Shown: piece after piece, positions 9,404-17,673 of the stretch
How the letters are laid out: each line of letters begins with the position of its first letter
How positions within the stretch are numbered: position 1 is the stretch's first letter
Translations under genes and position numbers: made by a program
Assembly (NCBI RefSeq): GCF_003368325.1
Contig: NZ_CP031466.1
Coordinates: 1,116,001-1,180,000, forward strand
DNA: 64,000 nt
Direction: 5' to 3'
From: Paraburkholderia caffeinilytica
GTDB lineage: Bacteria; Pseudomonadota; Gammaproteobacteria; Burkholderiales; Burkholderiaceae
The notes under the pieces: generated by a model
Database searches by the model: none
The model's input: the letters and a program-made list of their open reading frames with translations, nothing else
What the model was told of the DNA's origin: nothing

Positions 9404-9550
9404 GATGTAACCATTCCTTGCGGATCGCGAGCGCAAGTGTCTCCGTACGAGTCGCAAAGAGCGGCTCGCAAGATGCGCTGCGATCGGAAAACATGGGACT
9501 GCGCAGGTGGAACCCTAAAGCGCAGGCTGACTGCCGTTACTGCCATTCAT

Positions 9551-9580
9551 GCGCTCAGGGTTCGAGCGATCCCTGAGCGC
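9551..9580 (-). terminator. Hairpin between potF and potG
   Basis: GCGCTCAGGG (9551-9560) and CCCTGAGCGC (9571-9580) form a perfect 10-bp stem with a 10-base loop, 28 bases after the potF stop codon on the minus strand. The place is the classical one for an intercistronic element that protects the binding-protein part of an ABC operon mRNA or partially terminates. No U-tract follows. Confidence 0.6.
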
Positions 9581-9608
9581 GGGATCGATTCTTTTTGGTT
9601 TGGCTTTA

Positions 9609-10730
9609 TTAATGGCCGGTTTTAAGCTGCGCCCAAAGACGATTTTCAAGGCGCAGAATGTCGGTGGGCATTGGCTTCATGAGCGTCATTTTGCTCAACA
9701 CTTCGTCGCCCGGATAAACCGTTGCATCCTGTGCGACACCCGGTACGACGAACTGGCGCGCGGCCTTGTTCGCAGTCGGATAGAACACTTCATTGGTGAT
9801 CGCGGCGTTGACCTTCGGATCTTCGATGTAATTGATCCACTTCAGCGCGGCTTCCGGATGCGGTGCGTCTTTCGGGATCACCATCACGTCGAACCACAGC
9901 AGGCCGCCTTCCTTGACGTTCGAGAATTTCACCTGATACGAACGCTTGGCTTCAGCGGTACGGCGGCTCGCGATGCCGACGTCGCCGGACCACGCCACCG
10001 CGACGCAGATGTCGTTGTTAGCAAGGTCGTTGATGTAGCCGGACGAATTGAATTGGGTGATATACGGGCGGACTTTCTTCAGCACTTCGAACGCGGCCTG
10101 ATAGTCGGCGGGGTTCGTGCTGTTCGGGTCCTTATGCATGTATTGCAGGGTGGCGGCAAACACGTCGACCGCCTGGTCGAGGAACGACACGCCGCAGCCC
10201 TTCAGCTTCGACAGATTGGCCGGGTCGAACACGAGCGCCCAGCTATCCACCGGGGCATTGGCGCCGAGTGCTTTCTGCACGGCCTGCACGTTGTAGCCGA
10301 TACCGTCGGTGCCGTAGGCCCAGGGCACACCGTACTGGTTGCCCGGATCGGCGTCGGAAATCATCTTCATCAATACAGGGTCGAGGTTCGACAGGTTCGG
10401 CAGTTTCGACTTGTCGAGCTTCATGTACACGCCGGCCTGAATCTGCTTGGCCATGTAGTTCGATGTCGGCACCACGATGTCGTAACCGGAACTGCCCGCG
10501 AGCAGCTTGGCCTGCAACGTGTCGTCGCTATCGTAGTTGTCGTACTTGACGTGGATGCTTTGCTGCTTCTCGAAGTTCGGAATCGTGTCCTTCGCGATGT
10601 AGTCCGACCAGTTGTAGACATTCAGTTCCGTGTCGGCCGCAAGGGCCGGCGTGACCGACAACGCCGCAAAACCCGTGAAGGCGAGAAGCGCGGCCCCCGC
10701 GACCGCATGACGAAGATGACAAACGCTCAT
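9609..10730 (-). CDS. potF: Putrescine-binding periplasmic protein (PotF/SpuD-type)
   Basis: A 373-residue type 2 periplasmic binding protein. The signal peptide occupies about residues 1-31 (AALSVTPALA before ADTELNVYNWSDYI). The opening LNVYNWSDYIAKDTIPNFEK is diagnostic for PotD/PotF, where the Trp-Ser-Asp segment lines the polyamine site. VPWAYGTDGIGYN and VAVAWSGDVG are also typical. It delivers its ligand to PotGHI. A length of 373 is normal. Gene order places it between the aminotransferase and the ATPase genes of the same operon. Confidence 0.94.
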   Translation of the reverse strand: MSVCHLRHAVAGAALLAFTGFAALSVTPALAADTELNVYNWSDYIAKDTIPNFEKQQSIHVKYDNYDSDDTLQAKLLAGSSGYDIVVPTSNYMAKQIQAGVYMKLDKSKLPNLSNLDPVLMKMISDADPGNQYGVPWAYGTDGIGYNVQAVQKALGANAPVDSWALVFDPANLSKLKGCGVSFLDQAVDVFAATLQYMHKDPNSTNPADYQAAFEVLKKVRPYITQFNSSGYINDLANNDICVAVAWSGDVGIASRRTAEAKRSYQVKFSNVKEGGLLWFDVMVIPKDAPHPEAALKWINYIEDPKVNAAITNEVFYPTANKAARQFVVPGVAQDATVYPGDEVLSKMTLMKPMPTDILRLENRLWAQLKTGH

Positions 10731-10803
10731 GGTTTTTTCCCTTGATGTGAAGAACCGGCATGAGCGCGTATCGTGGGTGTGCCCATGCCGGAACGAACTG
10801 CCG

Positions 10804-12249
10804 TTACGAAATTCCGAGTTGTTGTGCGGTCGCGTCGATGGCGTATTTGGCCTTCGAAACGATCTCGTCGATTTCCAGCTTGTTGATCACGAGCGGCGGC
10901 GAGAGCAGCATCCGGTCGCCGGTGGCGCGCATGATCAGGTTGCCGTTGAAGCAGAAGTCGCGGCAGATCGTGCCGACTTCACCGCCATTGGCGAAGCGCT
11001 TGCGCGCTTTCGGGTCTTCGGCGAGTTGCAGGCCGGCCACCAGGCCCGCACCGGAGATTTCGCCGATGATCGGGTGATTGGCGAAGGTGTCGCGCAGCTT
11101 CTTCTGGAAGTACGGACCCGTGTCGGTCTTGACGCGCTCGACGATCTTTTCGTCGCGCAGCAGTTTCAGATTGGCGAGCGCCACCGCCGCGGCCACCGGA
11201 TGGCCGGAGTAGGTGAGGCCATGATTGAAGTCGCCGTTCTCGATGATCGCCTTGGCGACGCGATCGTGCAGACCGACCGCGCCCATCGGCACATAGCCGC
11301 TTGTCAGGCCCTTGGCCAGCGTGATCAGATCCGGCTCGAAACCGAAGTGCTGATGCGCGAACCATTCGCCGGTCCGGCCGAAGCCGCCGATCACTTCGTC
11401 GGCGACCAGCAGGATGTCGTACTTGCGGCAGATGCGCTGGATTTCCGGCCAGTACGTCGAAGCCGGGAAGATCACGCCGCCCGCGCCCTGGAAAGGCTCA
11501 CCGATAAAGGCAGCCACGTTGTCCGGGCCGATTTCGAGAATCTTCGCTTCGAGTTGCTGCGCGCGGGCCAGAGCGAATTCTTCCGGCGTCAGATTGCCTT
11601 CTGCTTCGCCGAAGAAGTACGGCTGGTCGATATGCACGATGTTCTCGACTTTCGAGGGCATCTGTTCGTGCATGTAGCCCATGCCGCCCAGCGTGCCGCC
11701 GGCGATCGTCGAGCCGTGATAGCCGTTCTTGCGCGAAATGACGAACTTCTTCGAATGCTTGCCTTGCGTCGCCCAGTATTGATGGACGATGCGCAGGACG
11801 GTGTCGTTGCCTTCGGAGCCGCTGTTGCAATAGAAGAAGTGATTGAACGGTTCCGGTGCGAGCTCGGCAAGCAAGGCTGACAGTTCGATTACCGGCGGGT
11901 GCGTGGTCTTGAAGAAGGTGTTGTAGAAGGGCAGTTCCTGCATCTGGCGGTACGCTGCGTCGGCCAGTTCCTTGCGGCCATACCCGACGTTCACGCACCA
12001 CAAACCGGCCATGCCGTCGATGATCTTGTTGCCGTCCGAATCCCACAGGTACACGCCTTGCGCCTTGACGATCACGCGGCTGCCGGCGCGATTGAGCGAA
12101 CCCATATCCGAAAACGGATGGATGTGGTGCGCGGCGTCGAGCGCGCGGTATTCGGCGGTGCTGCGTTGTTGCGTGGCCTGTGCGCCTGCAGCGGCGCTGG
12201 GTTGAATGGCCGGTTGCACGTAAGCGACTTCTTCTGTTCTATAGCTCAT
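10804..12249 (-). CDS. spuC: Putrescine/polyamine aminotransferase (SpuC-like, class III PLP)
   Basis: A 481-residue class III aminotransferase that would move the terminal amino group of putrescine or a related diamine to pyruvate. NSGSEGNDTVLRI is the cofactor phosphate-binding turn. LLVADEVIGGFGRTGEW contains the Asp that contacts the pyridine nitrogen. LITLAKGLTSGYVPMGAVG carries the PLP-binding Lys. Length and motifs fit SpuC and omega-aminotransferases. The N-terminus is Ala/Gln-rich. Its presence beside puuABCD gives the cell a second, glutamate-independent entry into putrescine breakdown. The exact amine is inferred from context. Confidence 0.88.
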   Translation of the reverse strand: MSYRTEEVAYVQPAIQPSAAAGAQATQQRSTAEYRALDAAHHIHPFSDMGSLNRAGSRVIVKAQGVYLWDSDGNKIIDGMAGLWCVNVGYGRKELADAAYRQMQELPFYNTFFKTTHPPVIELSALLAELAPEPFNHFFYCNSGSEGNDTVLRIVHQYWATQGKHSKKFVISRKNGYHGSTIAGGTLGGMGYMHEQMPSKVENIVHIDQPYFFGEAEGNLTPEEFALARAQQLEAKILEIGPDNVAAFIGEPFQGAGGVIFPASTYWPEIQRICRKYDILLVADEVIGGFGRTGEWFAHQHFGFEPDLITLAKGLTSGYVPMGAVGLHDRVAKAIIENGDFNHGLTYSGHPVAAAVALANLKLLRDEKIVERVKTDTGPYFQKKLRDTFANHPIIGEISGAGLVAGLQLAEDPKARKRFANGGEVGTICRDFCFNGNLIMRATGDRMLLSPPLVINKLEIDEIVSKAKYAIDATAQQLGIS

Positions 12250-12298
12250 ACTGCCTCCAATTTTTTTGCGTTTGCGGGCGACGTCGTCGATAAAAGCC

Positions 12299-13633
12299 TT
12301 AGACGTGCAGCAGCAAATGCCGGCGTTCCCACGAACTGATCACGCGGAAAAACGCTTCGTATTCGGTTTCTTTCAGTGCGAGGTAAGCCTTGACGAATTT
12401 CTCGCCGAGTACTTCGGCGATCGGCTCGCAGGCGCCCATCAGCGTCAGCCCCTCTTCGAGGTTGCGCGGCAACTGGTACGGCAATTCGTAGCCGTCACTG
12501 AGCAGCGGCTCGGTGGCTTCGAGGTTTTGCGTCATGCCGAGATAGCCGGCGGCGAGCGTTGCGGCAATCGCCAGATACGGATTGCAGTCTACGCCCGGAA
12601 TGCGGTTCTCGATGCGGCGCGCGGCCGGTCCCGAATGCGGAATCCGGAACCCCACCGTGCGGTTGTCGTAACCCCATGCCACGTTGATCGGTGCGGCCAT
12701 GAAGCGCGACAGGCGGCGATACGAGTTGATGTACGGCGCGAAAATCGGCATCAGCGCCGGCGTGTATTTCTGCAGGCCCGCGATATAGCCCGTAAACAAG
12801 GAGGTGGGCTTGCCGTCCGCACCGGTGAACAGGTTGTGGCCGGTTTCTTCATCGACTAGGCTCTGGTGCATGTGCATCGCCGAGCCCGGTTCGCCTTCCA
12901 TCGGCTTGGCCATGAAGGTTGCGTACATCTTGTGACGCAGCGCGGCTTCACGCACCGTGCGCTTGAACAGGAACACGCTGTCGGCGAGCTTGAGCGGATC
13001 GCCGTGCATGAAATTGATTTCCATCTGCGCGGCGCCGACTTCGTGAATCAGCGTGTCGACTTCCAGTTCCTGCACTTCACAGTATTCATAGATGTCTTCG
13101 AACAGCGGATCGAATTCGTTGACGGCTTCGATCGAGTACGCCTGACGTCCGGTCTCCGGACGGCCCGTACGGCCGATCGGCGGTTGCAGCGGCAGGTCCG
13201 GGTCCTTGTTCATGTCGACCAGGTAGAACTCGAGCTCGGGCGCGATAACTGGCTTCCAGCCTTTGGCCTTATACAGCTCGAGCACGCGGCGCAGCACACG
13301 GCGCGGCGAGATTGCGACGGGCGTGCCGTCGAAGTGAACGCAATCGTGGATCACCTGGGCGGTCGGATCGACGGCCCACGGAATCATGCGGATGGTGCTG
13401 GCGTCGGGCACGCAGACCATGTCCGGGTCGGTGACGCCGGTGAGCGTGCCGTCTTCCGGATAGTCCCCTGTGACGGTCTGGATCATCACCGCCTGCGGCA
13501 AGCGCATGGATTCGCCGGATTCGAACTTGCTGCGCGGAATGATCTTGCCGCGTGCGATCCCGGCCATATCCGGAATGATTGCTTCGATTTCGGTGACGCG
13601 GTTCTGCTTCAGGAAGTCGTCGATTTCATGCAT
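12299..13633 (-). CDS. puuA: Gamma-glutamylputrescine synthetase (PuuA, glutamine synthetase family)
   Basis: A 444-residue member of the glutamine synthetase superfamily that uses ATP to join glutamate to putrescine, the first Puu step. It starts MHEIDDFLKQNRVTEIEAII, as PuuA/GlnA3-type proteins do. The metal- and glutamate-binding segments are present: PVIAPELEFYLVD, VGAAQMEINFMHGDPLKLAD and the ATP-loop MHMHQSLVDEETGHNLF. The adenylylation-site Tyr region of true GlnA is absent. The frame extends upstream to 13801, but the start at 13633 fits the family. It lies between puuD and the aminotransferase gene. Confidence 0.92.
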   Translation of the reverse strand: MHEIDDFLKQNRVTEIEAIIPDMAGIARGKIIPRSKFESGESMRLPQAVMIQTVTGDYPEDGTLTGVTDPDMVCVPDASTIRMIPWAVDPTAQVIHDCVHFDGTPVAISPRRVLRRVLELYKAKGWKPVIAPELEFYLVDMNKDPDLPLQPPIGRTGRPETGRQAYSIEAVNEFDPLFEDIYEYCEVQELEVDTLIHEVGAAQMEINFMHGDPLKLADSVFLFKRTVREAALRHKMYATFMAKPMEGEPGSAMHMHQSLVDEETGHNLFTGADGKPTSLFTGYIAGLQKYTPALMPIFAPYINSYRRLSRFMAAPINVAWGYDNRTVGFRIPHSGPAARRIENRIPGVDCNPYLAIAATLAAGYLGMTQNLEATEPLLSDGYELPYQLPRNLEEGLTLMGACEPIAEVLGEKFVKAYLALKETEYEAFFRVISSWERRHLLLHV

Positions 13634-13665
13634 GATTATTCTCTCAGTTTTGGTGCGCGACCGGC

Positions 13666-14460
13666 TCAGGCATGCGTGGCGGCGGCGGATGCCGCGCCAT
13701 AGCCGGCCTTGGTGCGCATTCGATCGCGGCAGGCGTCGCCGAAGGCGCGAAAGATCGCGGTGGAAAGCGCGTCGTCGGCATGCTTCCATTCCGGGTGCCA
13801 CTGCACACCCAGCGCGAAGGCACGCGCATCTTTCACGCTCACCGCTTCGATCAATCCGTCCGGGGCGGTGGCTTCAGCCACCAGTCCCGCGCCTAGCCGC
13901 TCGACGCCCTGACCGTGCAATGAATTCACACGCGCTTCATTCGTGCCGCCCGCGAGGCGCTGCAACAAGCCGCCCTGCGTCAGCGTGATCGAATGCGACG
14001 GTGCGTATTGCACGTCGAGGTCGTCTTCCTTGTTCTCGCGATGGTCGTTCAAGCCGGCCACCGCGTGAACGCTTTGATGCAACGTCCCGCCGAACACCAC
14101 GTTCATTTCCTGGAAACCCCGGCATACCGCCAGCACCGGCACGCCTGCTGCGATCGCGGCGCGCAGCAGCGGCAGCGTCGTCGCATCGCGTGCGGCGTCG
14201 TGCAGCGTGCCCGGCGCGCTGGGATGGCCGCCGTAGCGGTGCGGCTCGACATTCGAATAGCTGCCGGTGAACAGCAAGCCGTCGACAGCAGCCAGCACGT
14301 CTTCGGTGGACTGACGCTCGCCGAGCGCCGGCAGCAACATGGCCAGCGCCTGCGAGCCGTCCACGATCGCGGCGATGTACTTCTCGCCGGTCACGTGCGA
14401 CGGGTGGACTCCCATCATCGTTCTGTCGGCGCTGATGCCGACGAGAGGTTTGTTTCGCAT
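13666..14460 (-). CDS. puuD: Gamma-glutamyl-gamma-aminobutyrate hydrolase (PuuD)
   Basis: A 264-residue class I glutamine amidotransferase-like hydrolase that releases GABA and glutamate from gamma-glutamyl-GABA, the last Puu step. The nucleophile elbow VPVLAVCRGFQEMNVVFGG gives the catalytic Cys near residue 122. The catalytic His/Glu pair lies in LGVQWHPEWK. It begins MRNKPLVGISADRTMMG, typical of PuuD; the longer frame to 14544 has no support. It is the first gene of the ten-gene minus-strand operon, so the operon promoter must lie in the 924-bp region upstream. Confidence 0.92.
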   Translation of the reverse strand: MRNKPLVGISADRTMMGVHPSHVTGEKYIAAIVDGSQALAMLLPALGERQSTEDVLAAVDGLLFTGSYSNVEPHRYGGHPSAPGTLHDAARDATTLPLLRAAIAAGVPVLAVCRGFQEMNVVFGGTLHQSVHAVAGLNDHRENKEDDLDVQYAPSHSITLTQGGLLQRLAGGTNEARVNSLHGQGVERLGAGLVAEATAPDGLIEAVSVKDARAFALGVQWHPEWKHADDALSTAIFRAFGDACRDRMRTKAGYGAASAAATHA

Positions 14461-15384
14461 ATCAGATAGACGTGTATGTTCCCCGCGGGACGCGGCATGA
14501 ACAACGTTAAACACGGCGCGGCAACATTCCGCAGCCGGACGCAAGGCGTCAGGCCACCGGGTCGTGCAGGCGGTCGTCGTCAGCGGGACGCGCCGCGCGT
14601 GGTAATCAGATGTGCCGTTCGATTCGGTCCGCTGCGGTGCGCAACTGATCTGATCCGCATGAAGCGTATAGGCGGCAGACGGCGCCGCACACGCACGAAC
14701 GCATGGCTCGAGAGAGCACGCTCACGCAAACGGACGAATCGAACGGCGAAAAAAGGGGAGGCGCTACGGCAGCAGCGAGGCGACTTCGTCCGTGCGCACA
14801 GCAATGAAGGCGCGCGCGGAGATGGAGTTGTGACGTCGAACTGAACGGCGGGACAGGATCGTGAAGACGGACAGAAAGCGGCGGAACGCAAGGCTGCCGC
14901 TGCTGCCGTCGGCGATGGCGCCGTCAGCGCGAGGACAACTCGCCTGACTTCGATTCCATCTCACCAAAGGGCCTCGGACTCTCACGATTACACTCGACTA
15001 GCGACGTTGAAAGTATTGAACGCTTGCTCGAAAAACGCACTGGGCGTTTAAAGAAACATGACGCTGGGATGATCGCCTCTGCCCGGCGCGAACAGGGTTC
15101 GCTGCGTCAAAAAACACCGTTTCGTGCTTCGTGACGTCGGCATGACGATCGCCTGAGAACCATCGTATACGAGCCAATAATGCCGTCAAATCATTTTTAT
15201 AAAAGAATTATCAGGGCTTTCCCGAGGGTGTCGCCAGAATCCCGGCCGGTGGGAACAATCGTTGCGCAAGTCATATTTCGGAATCCTTTCAGGGTTTTCC
15301 CCAGCGGCGCAACGATTAAAGTGATTAGAATATTCAACACTCACGGGCGCACGTTGCCCGAGTCCACGCGCCCGATCGTTTCCT
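14461..15384. other. Long divergent regulatory region of the polyamine island
   Basis: These 924 bases separate the first genes of the two divergent polyamine operons. No convincing gene was found: short open frames exist on both strands but read as Arg/Ser-rich GC-skew artefacts. The right-hand third is markedly more AT-rich (around 15180-15350) and holds the inverted repeat at 15257-15317, so promoters and PuuR-type sites are expected there. Confidence 0.6.
15257..15317. promoter_or_regulatory. Spaced perfect inverted repeat upstream of puuR
   Basis: AATCGTTGCGC (15257-15267) is repeated as its exact reverse complement GCGCAACGATT (15307-15317). The centres are 50 bp apart, close to five DNA helical turns. 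It lies 68 bp upstream of the regulator's first ATG. It could be a pair of operator half-sites for a looping regulator, or form a long-loop hairpin in the 5' leader. No binding protein can be assigned from the sequence alone. Confidence 0.45.
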
Positions 15385-15954
15385 ATGTCAGAGAACCTAG
15401 CGATGTCCATAGAAGTAGCGACCCGCCTGCAGTACATCCGTAAGAAGAATGGCCTGTCGCAGCGTGAGCTGGCGAAACGGGCGGGGGTGACGAACGGCAC
15501 GATCTCGCTGATCGAACAGAACCGCGTGAGTCCCTCGGTTGGGTCGTTGAAGAAACTGCTCGAATGCATACCGATGAGTCTTGCCGAGTTCTTCACGTTT
15601 GAAGTCGAGGTGGAGCGCTCCGTCGTATCGCGCCGCGCCGACATGCCGAATCTCGGCAACGAGTCGATCGAGTTCTATCTCGCCGGTTCCAGTGTGAAAG
15701 ACCGCAACATGGGCATTCTGCGCGAGGTCTACCAGCCGCTGTCGGATACCGGGCCGGAGATGCTGGAGCACGCGGGGCACGAGGGCGGGGTGGTGGTCAG
15801 CGGTCAGATCGAACTGACGGTGGACGGTGTCACGTGGCTGCTCGACCCCGGTGACAGCTATTACTTCGAGAGCCGTCTACCGCATCGTTTTCGCAATCCC
15901 AGCGCGGAGCATCTCTGCGAGATCGTGTCGGCCAATTCGCCGCCCACGTTCTAA
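15385..15954 (+). CDS. puuR: PuuR-like transcriptional regulator (HTH_3 plus cupin)
   Basis: A 189-residue regulator. An XRE-type helix-turn-helix covers about residues 14-70 (QRELAKRAGVTNGTISLIEQ). A linker follows, then a cupin_2 domain at about 115-185 (HEGGVVVSGQIELTVDGVTW and DPGDSYYFESRLPHRFRNPS). It ends IVSANSPPTF; E. coli PuuR ends with the similar IISAHTPTTF. PuuR represses putrescine genes and is relieved by putrescine. A second start at 15403 (MSIEVATRLQYIRK) is equally possible and has a weak AGAG upstream. It heads the plus-strand operon with puuC and speB. Confidence 0.9.
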   Translation: MSENLAMSIEVATRLQYIRKKNGLSQRELAKRAGVTNGTISLIEQNRVSPSVGSLKKLLECIPMSLAEFFTFEVEVERSVVSRRADMPNLGNESIEFYLAGSSVKDRNMGILREVYQPLSDTGPEMLEHAGHEGGVVVSGQIELTVDGVTWLLDPGDSYYFESRLPHRFRNPSAEHLCEIVSANSPPTF

Positions 15955-16043
15955 AGACTCCGCGCCAACGCGCCGCGACGCAGTTCCAAGCCGCCTGAAG
16001 CCGATGCCGGCGTGCGTCGAGCGCATAACATTGAGGCATCCTG

Positions 16044-17537
16044 ATGGACAAGAAATCTCTCGCATTCTGGCAAGACAAAGCCGCTACGCTTTCGATCGAA
16101 GGTCGCGCGTTTATCGACGGCGAGTACCGTGACGCCGCAGGCGGCCGCACGTTCGACTGCCTGAGCCCGATCGACGGCAAGCTGCTCGCCAAGGTTGCCG
16201 ACAGTGGCGCGGCGGAGGTCGACGCCGCCGTGGCAGCCGCACGCCGCGCGTTCGATTCCGGCGCGTGGTCCGGCCTCAATCCGCGCAAGCGCAAGGCGAT
16301 TCTCCTGCGCTGGGCCGCGTCGATCCGCGAGCATATGGACGAACTCGCGCTGCTCGAAACGCTGGACGCCGGCAAGCCGATCGCCGACACCACCTCGGTG
16401 GACGTGCCGGGCGCGGCCTATTGCGTCGAGTGGTTCGCTGAAGCGATCGACAAAGTTGGCGGTGAAGTCGCGCCTGCCGATCATCATCTGGTGGGTCTCG
16501 TCACGCGCGAGCCGATCGGTGTGGTGGCGGCCGTCGTGCCGTGGAATTTCCCGATCCTGATGGCGTCGTGGAAATTCGGCCCGGCTTTGGCGGCGGGTAA
16601 CAGCGTGGTTTTGAAGCCTTCGGAGAAGTCACCGCTCACCGCGATCCGCCTCGCGCAACTCGCGCTGGACGCGGGCATCCCCGCCGGCGTGTTCAACGTG
16701 GTGCCGGGCGCGGGTGAACCGGGCAAGCTGCTGGCGTTGCATCAGGACGTGGACTGTCTAGCCTTCACCGGCTCGACCAACGTCGGCAAGCTGATCATGC
16801 AATACGCCGGTCAATCGAATTTGAAGCGCGTCTGGCTCGAACTCGGCGGCAAGTCGCCGAACATCGTGATGCCGGATTGCCCCGATCTCGACCGTGCGGC
16901 GAACGCGGCGGCCGGCGCGATCTTCTACAACATGGGCGAAATGTGTACCGCCGGTTCACGCCTGCTCGTGCATAAAGACATCAAGGACGTGTTCCTCGAC
17001 AAGCTGATTGCCGCCGCGCGCAGCTATACACCGGGCAATCCGCTCGATCCGCAAACCTCGATGGGCGCGATCGTCGACAACGTGCAGCTCGAACGCGTGC
17101 TCGGTTATATCGAAGCGGGCCGCGCCGAAGCGAAGCTGCTGTTAGGCGGGTCGCGCGTCAAGCAGGAAACAGGCGGCTTCTATATCGAGCCGACCATCTT
17201 CGAGATTCCGGCTGCCGGCGCGAAGGTTGCGCGCGAGGAAATCTTCGGGCCGGTCCTGTCGGTGATTACGTTCGATACGGTTGAAGAAGCGGTCAGGATC
17301 GCTAATGACAGCGAATACGGTCTCGCCGCCGCCGTCTGGACCTCGAACCTCACCACCGCGCATGAAGTGTCGCGCAAGCTGCGTGCCGGTACGGTTTGGG
17401 TCAATTGCTACGACGAAGGCGGCGACATGAATTTCCCGTTCGGCGGTTACAAGCAATCGGGCAACGGCCGCGACAAGTCGTTGCACGCGCTGGAGAAGTA
17501 CACCGAGCTGAAGTCCACGCTGGTGCGGCTGCGCTAA
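16044..17537 (+). CDS. puuC: Gamma-glutamyl-gamma-aminobutyraldehyde dehydrogenase (PuuC)
   Basis: A 497-residue NAD(P)+-dependent aldehyde dehydrogenase that oxidises gamma-glutamyl-gamma-aminobutyraldehyde to gamma-glutamyl-GABA. The oxyanion Asn is in VPWNFPILMASWKFGPALAA. The NAD-binding FTGSTNVGK, the general-base Glu in VWLELGGKSPNIV and the catalytic Cys in GEMCTAGSRLLVH are all present. MDKKSLAFWQDKAATLSIEG at the N-terminus matches PuuC-type enzymes. The gene follows puuR by 89 bases and precedes agmatinase. Related ALDHs have broad specificity; the assignment to this aldehyde comes from the operon. Confidence 0.92.
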   Translation: MDKKSLAFWQDKAATLSIEGRAFIDGEYRDAAGGRTFDCLSPIDGKLLAKVADSGAAEVDAAVAAARRAFDSGAWSGLNPRKRKAILLRWAASIREHMDELALLETLDAGKPIADTTSVDVPGAAYCVEWFAEAIDKVGGEVAPADHHLVGLVTREPIGVVAAVVPWNFPILMASWKFGPALAAGNSVVLKPSEKSPLTAIRLAQLALDAGIPAGVFNVVPGAGEPGKLLALHQDVDCLAFTGSTNVGKLIMQYAGQSNLKRVWLELGGKSPNIVMPDCPDLDRAANAAAGAIFYNMGEMCTAGSRLLVHKDIKDVFLDKLIAAARSYTPGNPLDPQTSMGAIVDNVQLERVLGYIEAGRAEAKLLLGGSRVKQETGGFYIEPTIFEIPAAGAKVAREEIFGPVLSVITFDTVEEAVRIANDSEYGLAAAVWTSNLTTAHEVSRKLRAGTVWVNCYDEGGDMNFPFGGYKQSGNGRDKSLHALEKYTELKSTLVRLR

Positions 17538-17673
17538 AGTTCGCCAAGCCAGCGCGGCAGCGCGCTTGAAAAGGCACTGCCGCGTTCCCAATGAATCCGA
17601 GGCCGGACGTCGCACGCATCACCTGGAAGCCCCGCGTGCAACGCCGGCATGTTTATCAGGTATCAGGTCATCC

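Noticed and set aside
9549..10745. Plus-strand frame of 398 residues over potF
   Set aside because: Antisense shadow of a clear PotF; no domain, His/Arg/Val-biased composition.
14476..14844. 122-residue frame in the polyamine control region
   Set aside because: Arg-rich, no motif, no ribosome site. Composition matches random GC-rich DNA.
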